From positions 21,935,557 to 21,999,556 of the forward strand of contig OZ023273.1 of the NCBI GenBank assembly GCA_964007475.1: a stretch of DNA of 64,000 nucleotides, read 5' to 3'. The DNA comes from Hybos culiciformis (taxonomy: Eukaryota; Arthropoda; Insecta; Diptera; Hybotidae). The notes under the pieces were generated by a model. It was not told where the DNA came from and made no database searches. It saw only the letters and a program-made list of their open reading frames with translations. A program made the translations under genes and the position numbers. Positions within the stretch are counted from its first letter, which is position 1. Every line of letters starts with the position of its first letter. Of this stretch, positions 40,540 through 52,739 are shown in pieces.

Positions 40540-43446
40540 ACTATGATTGTTATGTAGTGATCCTAATTTTGAAATCATTCCATTCTATCTTCTAAATTAC
40601 TCAATTTGTCAGCTCTAAAAATATCCGTGATTCCTATTTGAAAAACTATTTTTCTATTTCCTTATTTTTAGAAAAAAATTTCTTCAGCCTGCGTTCCATA
40701 TATATGGATATATATAAAAGTCGCAATGTTTTTTATTCATACTTATTTATAACAAGGATTAGAAAAATAATATACAAAAAAAAGTTGAATATTTGATGTT
40801 TTTTTTTCTCGAATATGTCTACAATACAAAAATTTTCGATGTTCTAAAACAATATGTTTATTAAAAAATAAAAAATAAAAATCTAACAACACCATAGACA
40901 TTACCTGTAAACTAGATAGCTTTTTATGAAATGAATGACATTTTGTAATGATATCATTATGTGCATTTGATGCTCTTTATGGGTGGCATATTATCACTTA
41001 TTGCATTCTTGTGGTTATTAATAATGATAACGCAGACTAGATGTTAATGCGGAAACTGCAAAATACAAGAATACTATTTTTATTTTATATATACTTCTAT
41101 AATTTTGATTATATGAAATTTTTCTTAGATCGTAGTGCAGAGATTACAGAGATTACAGATTGTGAAAGTAAAAAGATCAAATTTTATTCAGAATAACAAG
41201 GACCATACAAAAAAAAACAAAATAAAACATCAAAGTATAAAATACAATGTAGGAAAGTTTAATTATATCTATATACTATAACAAATTATTATAAAGTTAA
41301 ATAATTTAATAGTTTTGTTTGTAGAACTAATAAACGAAACTGACAGATGCTATTATGCATATTATGATATTGTGTAAATGAAGGTTTGTTTTTTTTCAAT
41401 AAATTTTTAGTTTTGATATTCTGTTATTATTATTTTTTTATAAAACAAACAGAAAAACGAATGGTGATTTTGTAAAGTATTTATTTATGTATTCTTAAGA
41501 ATGTAATATTTGAAATTGTTTTAAGAAAGCATTTAAAGTTCATACACAAAGTTAATTTCTCAATGATTCTCCCTCATAAAATATAAATTGATGATCTCAT
41601 CTTAAGGTTGAAGTTTTTAAAGTAAATTAAAACGAGTAAAATGAGTATAAAAAAGTGGGGAACATATATAATAAGTACTTATTATATATATAAAAGATTT
41701 TTACGTTAATTTCTTGCATGTATATTCGATGATTAAAAACATTCATAATATCAAAAAAAAAGTTAAGATTATCAATTTTCATTGAGGTAAATAGACCATC
41801 AAAAAGCGCAAAACTTAAAAGAATACATATTAAAATAGTTTTTTCTTACAGATTTGAATATAAAAATTAAATTGTTATGTATGTAAATTGCACTTTATGA
41901 AATAATTTACTCGAGGAGCTTTTATTAATATTTTCAGAATTTTGTTTTGGTTTTTTGGATTTTACGTTTATGATAATAGGACTGCCGAAAGTTAATATCT
42001 TGTTGAAATTTGGTTTAAAAAAAGATTTTTTCTTTTATTATTTGAACGGCACATCATTTGATTGATAGTTTTCTATAAATTTAATATTTATAGGTAAACA
42101 GCATCATCTACCTATATATTGAACATGTATAAAAATTTAGACATTCGCATGACTATATACAAAGTCATTAATTTAGTTCTATGAACTGTTGTACATAGTT
42201 ATTAATTTTATGAAGAAAAAGTGTTGAAATTCAATAATATGTGTACCTTAATTTAGGTCAATTAAGTACAACAAAGAATAGAATATAACCACTTAAAAAC
42301 GTTTATCTTTATTAAGTACTTATTGTTTGTGATCTTGTTGTAAACGACATCATGAACGAAATTATAATTTCTTAATGTGTAAACTTTTGATTTTTAGCAT
42401 ATGGATTATATTTTGATTCGAACAATCTTAAATTTTTCTTTTTCATCGAAATTATTTTTCAATTTTATTTCAGCCAAATATTTTTAAACATAAAATAATT
42501 TAAAATTGACGTTCATGACAAAAAAAAATTACAGTTTTTAGTTTTTGTTAAATATATGTTTACTATATACAAACATATATCTGTATATATTATATATAAT
42601 ATATTTTAATTGAAAGAAATGTGGGCATCACATAGTACATATGAATCTGTATTGGTCGCGCATTATTGTAACTTGTGTTAACAACCGTGGGGTAATATCT
42701 TTTTACAAATACCGTTGTATTCAATAATTGTTGTTGTTTTCTTATTTTTATTTTATTTATTTGATTTTTTTTTTTTTGCTCTCGATTATAAAACTATCTT
42801 TATATGTTTATGAAGGTAGACAGACTATAAAAGAATATATTAATTTCCACGAAAAAGAGTCACTGTTAAATTGACGAAAGAATTTTATTATTTTTTTTCT
42901 TATCAATTTATATTATTTTTATTTAAGTAGATTTATATATATACATTTTTTTCAGTAAGGTTTTTTAAAAAAATATAACGGTTGGTTAAGTGCGGGCTTT
43001 ATGATTCTTTGAAAACTTCAAGGAGTTTTTTTTTATTCTGTTGATGTGCGATAGAGGTACATTAAAAAAGAAATTAAGAATCAGCAAGAAAACATAATAT
43101 TTTTTATTAAAATAAATTTATTAAAGGGAATTAATTATATAAAAAGCAATTAAGTTTGATTAAGGTTCTTAGATAATTGAAAAATTTTTTTTTTAATATT
43201 TAATTTTTAATTGAAATAATTACTATATATAGGTGGTTAACAGAATTCTATACGTAAACTTAAAACTATGTACTGAATTAAAGCGATGATTACGACTGCG
43301 ACAACGACTAGAAATTGTATTTGAGTATTAAGGTATATTTTCTTTGAATCTAATAATATTTACAAATCTAGTCCATTACTAATGTTAGGTATATAATTAT
43401 TCAAATAAAAAGTTTGAATTATTAAAATATAAATATATAAAAAGAT
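40540..43446. other. gene-free AT-rich DNA
   Basis: A/T-rich sequence with no supported gene or paired transposon ends. It runs up to the 45-bp duplicated target of the giant element. Confidence 0.5.
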
Positions 43447-43501
43447 GATGTTTCTGGAAAGGTTCAATATAATGACAGAGTAAAAAAATATGATGTTTCT
43501 G
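43447..43501 (+). repeat. 45-bp tandem duplication forming the transposon target
   Basis: GATGTTTCTG at 43447-43456 recurs at 43492-43501. In the first copy it continues into GAAAGGTTCAAT. In the second copy the continuation GAAAGGTTCAAT is found only at 63887, after the 20.4-kb element. The first copy therefore preserves the empty site and fixes the insertion point at ...TTTCTG|GAAAGG. Confidence 0.9.
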
Positions 43502-43541
43502 CACAGAAAAAAATTTGCTCGTACTAATAACTAAAAAAATC
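43502..43541 (+). repeat. left terminal inverted repeat of the giant element
   Basis: It starts CACAGAAAAAAATTTGCTCG and continues TACTAATAACTAAAAAAAT. The counterpart at 63845-63884 differs at a few positions after base 24. The next bases enter the CGTTG/CAACG subterminal array. Confidence 0.9.
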
Positions 43542-44540
43542 GTTGAAAATCAACGAACAATTCGTTATTTTGGCTACAACGAACATTTCGTTGAAAAAAG
43601 CTCGTAGTTCGTTAAAAATGTTCGTTACGCCAACGAATCGAATCAAATAGATATAACGAGATTTTCGTTGAGGTTTTTAACGAATTTTTCGTTGAAATAA
43701 CTAAGTCTAAGTAAAAATCGCACATTAAAATTACGAAAAATTCGTAACTGCAACGGTCACAATTTCGTCGCGCTAACGATAAGAAACTATTTGAAATAAT
43801 GAAAGCTTCGTAACTACAACGATCAGAATTTCGTCTCCCTAACGATCAAAATTAAATTGATGTAACGAAAACTTCGTAACTGCAACGAGTAGAATTTCGT
43901 CGCTCTAACGATCAAATACTTTTTGAAGTAACGAAAGCTTTGTAACAACAACGATCAGAATTTCGTTGCTATAACGATTAAAAACTAGTTGAGACAACGA
44001 AACCTTGGTAACTGCAACGGTCAGAATCTCGTCGCCATAACTATGAAAAACTATTAAAAGCAACGAAATGGTCGTGGCTCGGACGGTCAGAACTTCGTCT
44101 CCCTGACGATGAAAACTAAATTGATGTAACGAAAACTTCGTAACTGCAATGATTAGAATTTCGTCGTTCTAACGATCACAAACTTTTTGAAGTAACGAAA
44201 GCTTTGTAACAACAACGATCAGAATTTCGTTGCACTAACGATCAAAAACTAGTTGAGACAATGAAACCTCGGTAACTGCAACGGTCAGAATCTCGTCGCC
44301 ATAACTACGAAAAACTATTAAAAGCAACGAAATGGTCGTGGCTCCGACGGTCAGAACTTCGTCTCCCTAACGATCAGAAACTATTCGATGTAACGAAGCT
44401 TACGAAACTAAATATTCGTTTAAATAACGAAAATTAAATTAGCTTGGTTTACGAAATAGTCGCTCCAAAACTCGTTGAAACAAAGGACGTTTTCGTTTAA
44501 TAATTTAAGTTATTTCGACGAATTTATTTTCGTTGGATCG
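43542..44540. repeat. subterminal repeat array (AACGA/TCGTT), left end
   Basis: About 1 kb densely filled with AACGA and TCGTT words, organised in degenerate units of roughly 65-80 bp such as GATCAGAATTTCGTCGC followed by TAACGATCAAAA. A longer block starting GATGTAACGAAAACTTCG at 43859 recurs at 44123 (264 bp later). In CACTA elements, subterminal repeats of this kind are bound by the element's accessory protein and are needed for end pairing. The same role here is inference. The ordered spacing is unlike a simple microsatellite. Confidence 0.85.
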
Positions 44541-44633
44541 ACGGAAATTTTGTAAACATTTATATATTCAATAAATTCAACCACGAACATATCGTAAATG
44601 ATGACCATTGATGAAAAATACTATACTTCTTCA

Positions 44634-44751
44634 TATAAGATTAGTTATTTTCATCAACTTTTTTTGTATTTTTATTTGGATGTGTTCTAAAAAAAATACA
44701 CATTCAAATAAAAATACAAAAAATGTTGTATCAAAATAGCTAATCTTATAG
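44634..44751. repeat. 118-bp foldback repeat
   Basis: The left arm 44634-44685 (TATAAGATTAGTTATTTTCA and onward) pairs with 44699-44751 across a ~13-base loop. Several mismatches show it is not brand new. It lies between the subterminal array and the 3' end of the SAM-like gene, and is probably a tiny nested MITE. Confidence 0.7.
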
Positions 44752-45262
44752 TAGTAATCATCATCAATAATTTAAGTTACTAAGTTTTCGTCGTTAAATT
44801 CATTGAAATAATAAACATTTGCGAAACTCCCTGATTCCAACAAACCCAAATAGGTGAAATACCAAAAACTTAGAAAACTTTCAGGGATGTTCTTAAGTAA
44901 ATATCCATTATTTCAGCAAGTTCTGCAAAAAATTTCTATTTAATTTTCATTATTTAAAAAAATGTTACTTACAAAAACATTCCTCATATATTCTATGTTC
45001 TGATAACACATAATTCCCCAGTACAAAACAAATAATCCAAATCATCTGAAAACTCATACTTCTACAAATGAAAAAAAAATCAATTATAAGTTAGAACGGA
45101 TTTTTATTTTAATAGTTCAGATAATTTTTTTTAGTTCTTAACTTCACATTACTAAAATTATGTGTTTAATTAATATTAATATTCAAAGCTTAATATTTTA
45201 AAGTATTTTGTATTAGTTTTTTCATAAATACATTAAACAAAAAAATTAATTGAATTTATTTA

Positions 45263-48200
45263 TCACTTCTTTAATTGCGAAATTAAAGTAAGTACACAAG
45301 ATGCAATCTTGTTTTGAGACTCAATCTCAAAAAAAAATCGTTCAATAAATTTGTAAAAATTTAACGATTCTTTTGGAAATTCTAAATTAAAGACGTAAAA
45401 ACTTTTGAATAATACCACAAAAGCTTTCAGAAAATTATTAAATTCGTATTTTATCCCATCTAAGTAAACATAATACTTGTCAGCATTTAAAGTTGACCCA
45501 TTTGTGCTGACACAAAAAATAAAAGGCTGCATCTTTTGATCATTAAAATCTTTTGTATCACTTGCATTTCTAAGTATTTTCAAAACTGAATTTTGAGAAT
45601 CTTCAACCGTACATTTTTTAACTCTTGTTGGTTTCAATAGACAGTGCAGGAACATCATAATACCAGCATTGTGCGGACCATCATCTAAAATTTTCAAATT
45701 ATGAACATTACAATTTTTTATGTTGAAAATAGTGTGGTGCCGAAGCCCACCATTCTTGATATTTTTTGAAGAAAATTAATAAAAAAGTATTTTTATAACT
45801 GAAATTTCTAAACTAAGCTACTAAAAAAAGGCGTTCTCAAAATACTATATAAATGGTAATCGTTATCAAAATTTGTTATAAAATAAAATTATTTTGAAAT
45901 AACCTAGAGTTAGCATTGATGTCTTACTTCACTACTAAGTCAATTTTAACTCTACCCTCTTTGTAGGTGCGGCAGAGCTACATTTGAATTCCTATTTCGG
46001 AAACCCAATTTTTTTTCGCAGTTTCGGATTTGAGCTAAAAATACGTACGATTTGTCTGATTTGTCTAGCACTAATGTATTTTTGTTCGAGGAATGAAATT
46101 TTGATTACGCACATTTTTTCAGAGTACTTATTACTCGAGATATTTGAGTTTCAGGTTAAAAAATGATTCCGTACTAAATCAAAAAAAGTGAAAACATCAG
46201 ACAAAAAATTTAAAACATATCAAGTGACACTCCAATGGGGTAGTGACGTTTTAATATTTTTTATCTCATTTTTGATTAATTTTTTTTTTTTCCCGATGGA
46301 AGCTATATATGACTTTCTTTATGACCCTACTTCAAATTAACTTTTGAATTTGTTAAAAAAATAACCAATTAATAGTTTCGGAAATTTTAGCTCAGTAAAA
46401 TTTTGATAGTTACGTACTACCTTTGATTAATAATACTACCAAGATAGTAACTTCATACATTGTTTTTTGTTCTAATAAAATGTTATTATAAATTGAATGT
46501 GTTAGTAAAACACAATAAAATACTACAGTATTTTACTTTGTTTTACTTACACGTTCAACTTATAATACCATTTTATTAGAAAAAAACAATGTATGAAGTT
46601 GAAAATCTTGGTAGTATTCTTAATCAATGGTACTACGTAGTTACGATTTAAATCTTGATAGGATAACTATAAATGAAAAAGTCTGAAAAAATGTTAGCTT
46701 ACTTTTTTCCAAATCATCCGTTGTTTTTTCTTTATCATAATTCAACATTTCTTTTTTAAATTTAATCCAACATTTTTTTTTAGTCCCGGATATAAGAGTG
46801 TCATAAAGTGGTGTAATTTTTCTTACAAAAAGATCCCAATTGGAAAAGAAATTTTCTTGATATTTATAATCGAAATCAATATGAATCTAAAAATTATTTT
46901 TTAAAGCATAATTTTTTATTACGTTTATTCATAGATTAAGAATACAGATCTGTATTCTTAATCTATGGTTTAATGTAATATTTACCAATTGATGACCGTA
47001 AGATTGGGTGAAAGGCTTCCATTCAGATATTAGGTTTCTCAATGATGCATCACCTTCATATTTCTGAAAATCGTTCCTCCGATAACTGATTGTTTCATTC
47101 CAAGCTTCTAATATTTTTGACATATCTTCACCATAATAATTATGATTTAAGTTGGATTTAAGACTTTGGCACCTTTTTTCTGCGAAAAAAACGAAAAAAA
47201 CTGTAAAATGTAAACCTTATTTTGTGTTCTTTATTTAAAGGAGTTATTAGTAAAACATAATAAAATACTGTTTTGTACATGATAATATAAATGGATTTTG
47301 TTTTCTTTTAACAAAGAAAAATACAACAAAAAAGTTGTATGAAAATAACTCATCTAAAAGAAGTATTCTTAATCAATGTTAAAACCTAAAGCATAGTGAA
47401 ATTATTTAAAAAAAGGTTCAATTTTAACATTTTCGAAATATAATATAAACACACCATCGTCAAAAGATAATTTTCCATCGCAATCGAGTGAGATGTTGGG
47501 AAGTTCTTCACTTTCTGTTTCTAATTGTTTTTTAACAGCAGATTTAGCATAAAAATCCATTTTGGTAATATTTGATTTTTTTGTAACCAAGATTCCACCA
47601 GCCTTTTGACCTTTTGTTTCTAAAAACCATGCTGATTTATTTTCGTTTGGAAATTTCTTAACTATTTGTACTGCTAAGTTTTCCATTACTTTGTTACTTA
47701 ATTTCAATTCATTGTTGTAAAAATATCTCATTATTTGATAAGAAAGTTGTTGTCGATCTGTATTTTTCAATATTCCTCCATTGGAATCAAAGTTTTCTGA
47801 AACTTGTTTTAAGACTGAATCTGGTATTATTTCACTTAAGATCTGCAATTTAATAAATTTAAAAAAATTATACAGTTACATAAATTTTAGAACAACAATT
47901 TTACTTACATATTGTAATGGAGAACTAGATTGAGTTGAAATGTTTTGCTTTGGTTTTGTTGAGATTTGTTCATTATTTTTTTTCCACTCCTGGAGAGAAA
48001 ATCTAAAGCGAGCCATTTTCCCCATCTCTTTTGGTGGAAACATTAATCTTATATCTTGGTTATCTAAGTATTGCAGCTGATCAGATGAAATATTATTTTC
48101 TAAAATACAATTTTTAATAATATCTACTATTATGTTAGTTTTTTTTTTAAAAAACAATCATACCTATACATAACGAATAAGTTAGTTCTAAAAGATCTTT

Positions 48201-48302
48201 ATCAATTTCAGTTAAAGAACTTAATAATTTTTCATCATTGCTTGCAGTTGATAATGATGAATTTGTAGTCCCAATACTTTGAAGATCAAATGACTTTTCC
48301 AT
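45263..48302 (-). CDS. SAM-domain-like (SAMD3-like) accessory protein of the transposon, six exons
   Basis: Spliced model on the minus strand, all exon phases agreeing: 48302-48164, 48126-47909, 47842-47455, 47179-46986, 46886-46703, 45684-45263. It predicts 514 residues from ATG to TAA. Residues ~60-100 (from ISSDQLQYLDNQDIRLMFPP) look like a degenerate SAM domain. Residues ~250-320 carry KRCQSLK, LISEWKPFTQSYGHQL and IDFDY. The last exon has MQPFIFCV, YVYLDGIKYEFNNFLKAF and LEFPKES, then FIERFF. This order is that of the widespread animal proteins annotated as sterile alpha motif domain-containing protein 3-like, whose function is unknown to me. Several donors fit consensus well (TAT|GTAAGT at exon 2). 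Exon 3's donor GATG|GTGTGT is the weakest and was chosen by phase. Intron 1 would be only 37 bp, with a CTAAC branch-like site, which is unusually short. Introns 3 and 5 carry MITE copies. It lies downstream of, and parallel to, the transposase, so I infer a transposition accessory role. Confidence 0.78.
46404..46660. mobile_element. palindromic MITE in intron 5 of the SAM-like gene
   Basis: Long inverted arms (about 125 bp each) meet near 46526 at AATACTACAGTATT. The outer ends read TTGATTAATAATACTACCAA and, inverted, CTTGGTAGTATTCTTAATCA. The arms share CTTCATACATTGTTTTT and TCTAATAAAATG. No coding potential. It lies wholly inside a predicted intron, which explains that intron's size. Confidence 0.8.
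47232..47390. mobile_element. half-copy of the same palindromic MITE, intron 3
   Basis: It shares ATTAGTAAAACATAATAAAA and GAAGTATTCTTAATCAATG with the right half of the element at 46404-46660, in the same order. The middle is diverged. It lies in the intron between exons 3 and 4 of the SAM-like gene. Two copies in two introns of one gene suggest local re-insertion. Confidence 0.6.
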
Positions 48303-48748
48303 TTTCTATATTTAGAAGCTTTAAAATATTTTTTTTATGACTTAATTATAAATTTACAATAGTTTTTAAAATATACATAATGGAAAATGAAATAATAAGT
48401 ACATATAACGATGTGTCGATGTCGAAAGTTAATGTTGAAAATACTGTGGAAACCAATTAATGAAAATGAATAACTGTATTTTTGTGTACCTACTTAAATT
48501 TTATAAATTTTAAAATGTTTCACAGAATATTTAGATTCTTTCACTGATTTTTTTACATTTATATCAGCAACTTATTGAAAACGTTTCATAGACAATACAA
48601 TTCAATTATTTAAAAAAAATACAAATTTAAAAATGGTATTTAGACTCTAATGTAGTTCAACCAACGACATAAGTTTATTATAAAAATTTTAGCATAAAGA
48701 AAGGTCATCGTGAAGAAAAAATACAAATAAAATAAGAAGACAAAATTA

Positions 48749-49559
48749 GGCATAACTTGAAATGACGTGTGCGCACCGATTTGGCTGAAAATTCTAGGGA
48801 GCGTAGAGGCGGTGCTCAAAACCCTCAGGTACTTGCCCTTTTTTGGGGTGAGGCCTCGTTTCAGAGATATGGCCCCTCAAAGTTTTCATATATCTGGCAA
48901 TATTGAATTCTTTTTTTTGAATGCAGATTTGGAGAGGCGGTTCCCCAGATATCTTTTGATTCTGAGCCCCGTTATCGACTTCCAAAGATTTCACATGCAG
49001 TTTATACTACCAATTCGCAATATAACTAGCACGTTATTACCAAAAAAGGAAAATGGCAAATCCCACTGACCCACCGCCGAACCATCGCCAAACCACCGCC
49101 GACCCACCGCGCCCGCCTCTCCGACTGACCCACCGCGCCCGCCTCTCCGACTGACCAACCGCCCGCCCACCGCGCTCACCCTCCCACTGCCAAACACCCA
49201 TCTCCCACGGGCAACCGACCGCCCGAAGCGCCTCCCTCCCACTGACCAACCGTCCTAATTATATTGCAAATTAGTAGTACAAACTGCATATGAAAACTTT
49301 GGAAGTCCATATCTCTGAAACGGGGGCTCAGAATCAAAAGATATCTTGGATTCGACATCTGGGGAACCGCCTCTCCAAATCTGCATTCAAAACAAATAAT
49401 TCACTATTGCCAAATATATGAAAACTTTGAGGGGCCATATCTCACAAATGGGACCCGAGCCCCAAAAAAAGGAAAGTATCCGAGGGGTTTGGGCACCTCC
49501 TCTTCCTCTCTCCAATTTTCAGCCAAATCGGTGCTGCACACGTCATCTGCAGTTTCTCC
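48749..49559. mobile_element. foldback MITE F2 with 8-bp TSD and GC-rich core
   Basis: An 811-bp element flanked by the 8-bp repeat CAAAATTA (48741-48748 and 49560-49567). The ends read GGCATAACTTGAAATGACG and, inverted, GGAGAAACTGCAGATGACG. The arms of about 290 bp pair over CACCGATTTGGCTGAAAATT and GAGATATGGCCCCTCAAAGT. Within each arm a module (CCGTTTCAGAGATATGG plus TCAAAGTTTTCATAT) is repeated. The 200-bp core (49050-49255) is GC-rich with repeated CCACCGCGCCCGCCTCTCC words, and contains CAAATCCCACTGACC (49057-49071). Open frames here are by-products of the GC-rich core. It inserted between the two transposon genes without disrupting either. Confidence 0.88.
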
Positions 49560-49567
49560 CAAAATTA

Positions 49568-49868
49568 TATTGCATCAAACTCAACATTAGCTTTTAAGTA
49601 GTTTGCTTTTTATGTATTTAAATTTTCAAAATAATATAGGTCTTTTTTTAAACCTTTTAATTTGTAAAATCATATAGATCTATCTATAAACTATTTCGTT
49701 TTTAAAATTTTAAAAGCTATAAGGTCTTTTTACAGATAGAAAATATGTTTTTTTTTTAATTTTTTTTCAATAAGTATTTTTTCTTTTCGATGGTTCCTCT
49801 GTTTATATAATTTTATCTTTTCAAATTTATCTCTTATTTAAAATCTTAACTTATGCAGCCCTAAACTC
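49568..49868. other. 3' flank of the transposase gene
   Basis: AT-rich sequence of 300 bp between the F2 element and the transposase stop codon. Poly-A signal-like AATAAA/ATTAAA words on the minus strand are possible, but in DNA this AT-rich they are not informative. Nothing else seen. Confidence 0.4.
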
Positions 49869-52352
49869 CTAATGACTTATAAATATATTTTTTGGTCTAA
49901 TTGCTTTGAACCCATCTGGTAAGTTATACAAATGAATTGGAGCGCCAGAGAAAAATGAAATAGGATGAATATTAATGGAAGATGGGATGGCATGTAAACT
50001 AAATCCTTCAAAATCTTTTCTGTACCTGCATTTATATGTTGTTTTTGTTACCACAAAAACCATTTGTTTCTCCGAAATAACAATTAGTTCTAAAATTTCA
50101 AATAAAGAAGTTTGAAGCTGATCTTTGTAAGTCACAAAAAAACCTGTTTGATAGAATGTACCCTTATACCTAATTTTATGGTAAGCTCTCCACTCAACTG
50201 ATGTCAACTGGGGGTTTTTGTTGATTTCATCAGTAAATTTACATTCAATTTCATGAATGCTTTCAACTTCAATAAATTTCTCGTCTTCATTATTTAGTAA
50301 AGTAAAAGCATATTTCAACTGGTTTTTTAAAGCTAATGAGAATATAATGTTTTTTCTACAAGATGTACTATTTGCGTAAATTTTAAACTCTCTGTGTTTA
50401 GATTCTAATCTATAAGTATGATAAGTTCTTGGAGGGCCTGATTTTCTTATTATCATAGGGTAATGGGTAAGAATATGATGTTTGGGTTTGAGGGTATCAT
50501 TAAAGCACGATATATATTCCGAATTATGCTGTTTTATTACTAAGGCAAGTTGTTCAATATTTTGTTCACTAAAACTAGGAGAAACTATCAAATCCATCAT
50601 TTTCAACATAACGCAAAAATATTTCCATTCTTTTGAATAGGTATCTACTAAGTCAAAGATCATGAATGGCAAAAGATTTGCAAACGACCAAATTTCGCGC
50701 GCTTTCATTTTTAAATTATTCGCTCTCAATCGATCAAGTGAAATATCGACGACTTTATTTCCTATTTCAAGTACCCCATAATCGAAACGATTTTTCCTTT
50801 TATTTAATTTCTTTATGTCGAACCATTTGAAAGTTTCAATGCATTGAACAAGAAATTTACATAAGCCATATTGAATAACCCCCTCATGAAGATCGTGCAT
50901 ATAATCATTTTGAAAATTTTCAACAATGTGAAAGCCTTTAATATCGTTCAAAATAGATTCTCCAACATATCCAGTCTCTTCCGGTTTATCTTTCGTGATA
51001 TCTTCGGCATAATTTTCTCTATTTCTTAGCAGTGAATTGTCTTGAACAGTACTGATTTGACAAACTTTATTTTTCATTCGACAGAATCGGCAATAATAAT
51101 TAGCATTAAACGATTTTTGCATATCCAAGATTGTATTGACACCAAGGTTGTCTCCTAAAATAAGGCCCAGAATAAACCGTATATTTGCTATTTTCCCATT
51201 AAGTGGAAAATTCAATCCTTCCACAGCCAATTTATTTATCTGTTTTACTAGTTGACATAGGCAGCAGGTGTTTCCGAATTCTTTCATTGTCTTGGACTCA
51301 AAAAAACCGTAAAGTAAAATATTTCTTAATTTTGTAGGGTCGGGCAGGTTAGGAAAGTAAATGTACAATGCTGAAATGGAAAAAGTGTGAGGTCCTAGCG
51401 CATTATTTAACTACAAGTCATCTATATAAAGAAAATATACTATTACAGAAGATGTATCAGGTATCCCAATTTCAACTAATTTTTTTTTATAGGTCTCACC
51501 TTGAATATAACTTGAAATATTTTCTTGACCTGATTGTAAAATACTTTGTATGTTATTAAGAGTAGCAGTAAGGTTATTGTTTCTAGAAAAAAATGTTTGA
51601 AATTGAAATTCAAGAGGAGAAAATACTCCTTTTGTTGCTTTATCTTCAAAAGCTAACACGCCTTTTTTGTGACATTCAACAATTTTATTATCAATAGTTA
51701 TTTCTACTAGATTTTGGAAAATGTTTCGAGAAAATAGTGTTTTCAAAAATAAGTGCTCGGATTGTATGCTGTCAAAAGGGGTAGACGCCATAGCAATAAC
51801 TTGAGTTTTATAATCTAATGACTTTTCATTCGAATCAAAATTTAAAAATATTTCACGGATAATAGAAAAAATTGGTTTTAAAATATCATCTGTTACAGAA
51901 TCTTGAATAGAGAAAACGTCTTTTCTATTGAAATTATTAACATTATGTAAACGCAAGGAAAATTTAAGTGCAGCGGTTTCAAACATTCGTGCTATTTCAG
52001 TAAGGGGACGTTGAGTTGAAAATTTATTGGAAGCATTGTCTTGATCAACCTTGAAATATGAGTTTAAATCACGAGGGATGGAATTTAATTCCTCGGTGTC
52101 CAAGCTTATTATATTTGATTTTTCAGAGTCTTCTGAATATTTAATTTTTTTGCTTACCCTATTTGGAATGTCAACTAATTTTAAGATGCAAGACTTAAAA
52201 TGACTCTTGAAAACAGAAGAATTTGAATAGATATGTTTACAGCTCGAACACCGATATGTTGAATACTTTGATAAACCATGATCACGTTTAAAATGTTTCA
52301 TAAATTCGTCAATTATCGAAAAAATTTTATGGCATTCAAAGCAATTAAACAT
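49869..52352 (-). CDS. Tnp2-like (CACTA/EnSpm) transposase with N-terminal zinc fingers
   Basis: Two exons on the minus strand: 52352-51500 and 51370-49869. They join through CAAG|GTGAGA and TTTTTCCATTTCAG| across a 129-bp intron and keep the frame, giving 784 residues. The N-terminus has a C2H2 finger (C4, C7, H20, H25) and a C2HC finger (C35, C38, H51, C55), probably for DNA binding. The core carries the blocks of Tnp2-type transposases: LGLILGDNLGVNTI with D358; NYYCRFCR, a cysteine knuckle (C378, C381); DYMHDLHEGV with D444; KPKHHILTHYP (579-589); and YRLESKHREFK with E607. D358, D444 and E607 are my candidates for the DDE triad. No stop or frameshift interrupts it, so it may be active. 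The short downstream spacing to the SAM-like gene was later widened by the F2 insertion. Confidence 0.88.
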
Positions 52353-52730
52353 GGTTATTTAATATTTAACAAAAAATTAGATTACATGTAATTATAATAT
52401 AAAAACGAAAATGGAAAATAATTTTCTTGTGATCCTAAAAAAAAGGAAAATTATTGTATATATTTTTAAACCAATACTCAAAAATAAAAATACCTAACCT
52501 GTACCTTAAAAATTAAGTACAGAACTTCCGTCTCGTAAAGAGCTTAAGTTTTTTAATTTCTAATAGTAATTAACTTCTTAATTTCTAATAGTAATTAACT
52601 AATTTCTAATAGTTAATAGTTAAAAAAATAGTTAAAAGTGGTAAATGAGATACAGAGCTCAAATAAAAAATTAAATGGCTTACTTCAAACTTCAATTTAT
52701 TGGATCCACCACCTTAGATTTGAATGTCAC
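52353..52730. other. 5' flank of the transposase gene, with small tandem repeat
   Basis: This should contain the transposase promoter, but no motif can be singled out in the AT-rich sequence. At 52552-52622 the unit TTAATTTCTAATAGTAATTAA is repeated two and a half times. Confidence 0.45.
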
Positions 52731-52739
52731 TTAAAATAT

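Noticed and set aside
45984..46166. 60-codon plus frame inside intron 5 of the SAM-like gene
   Set aside because: Opposite strand to the gene, no family resemblance, and surrounded by transposon-like text.
48767..49358. Several frames of 60-100 codons in the F2 element
   Set aside because: They overlap in both orientations across the inverted arms and the GC-rich core. They arise from composition and palindromy.
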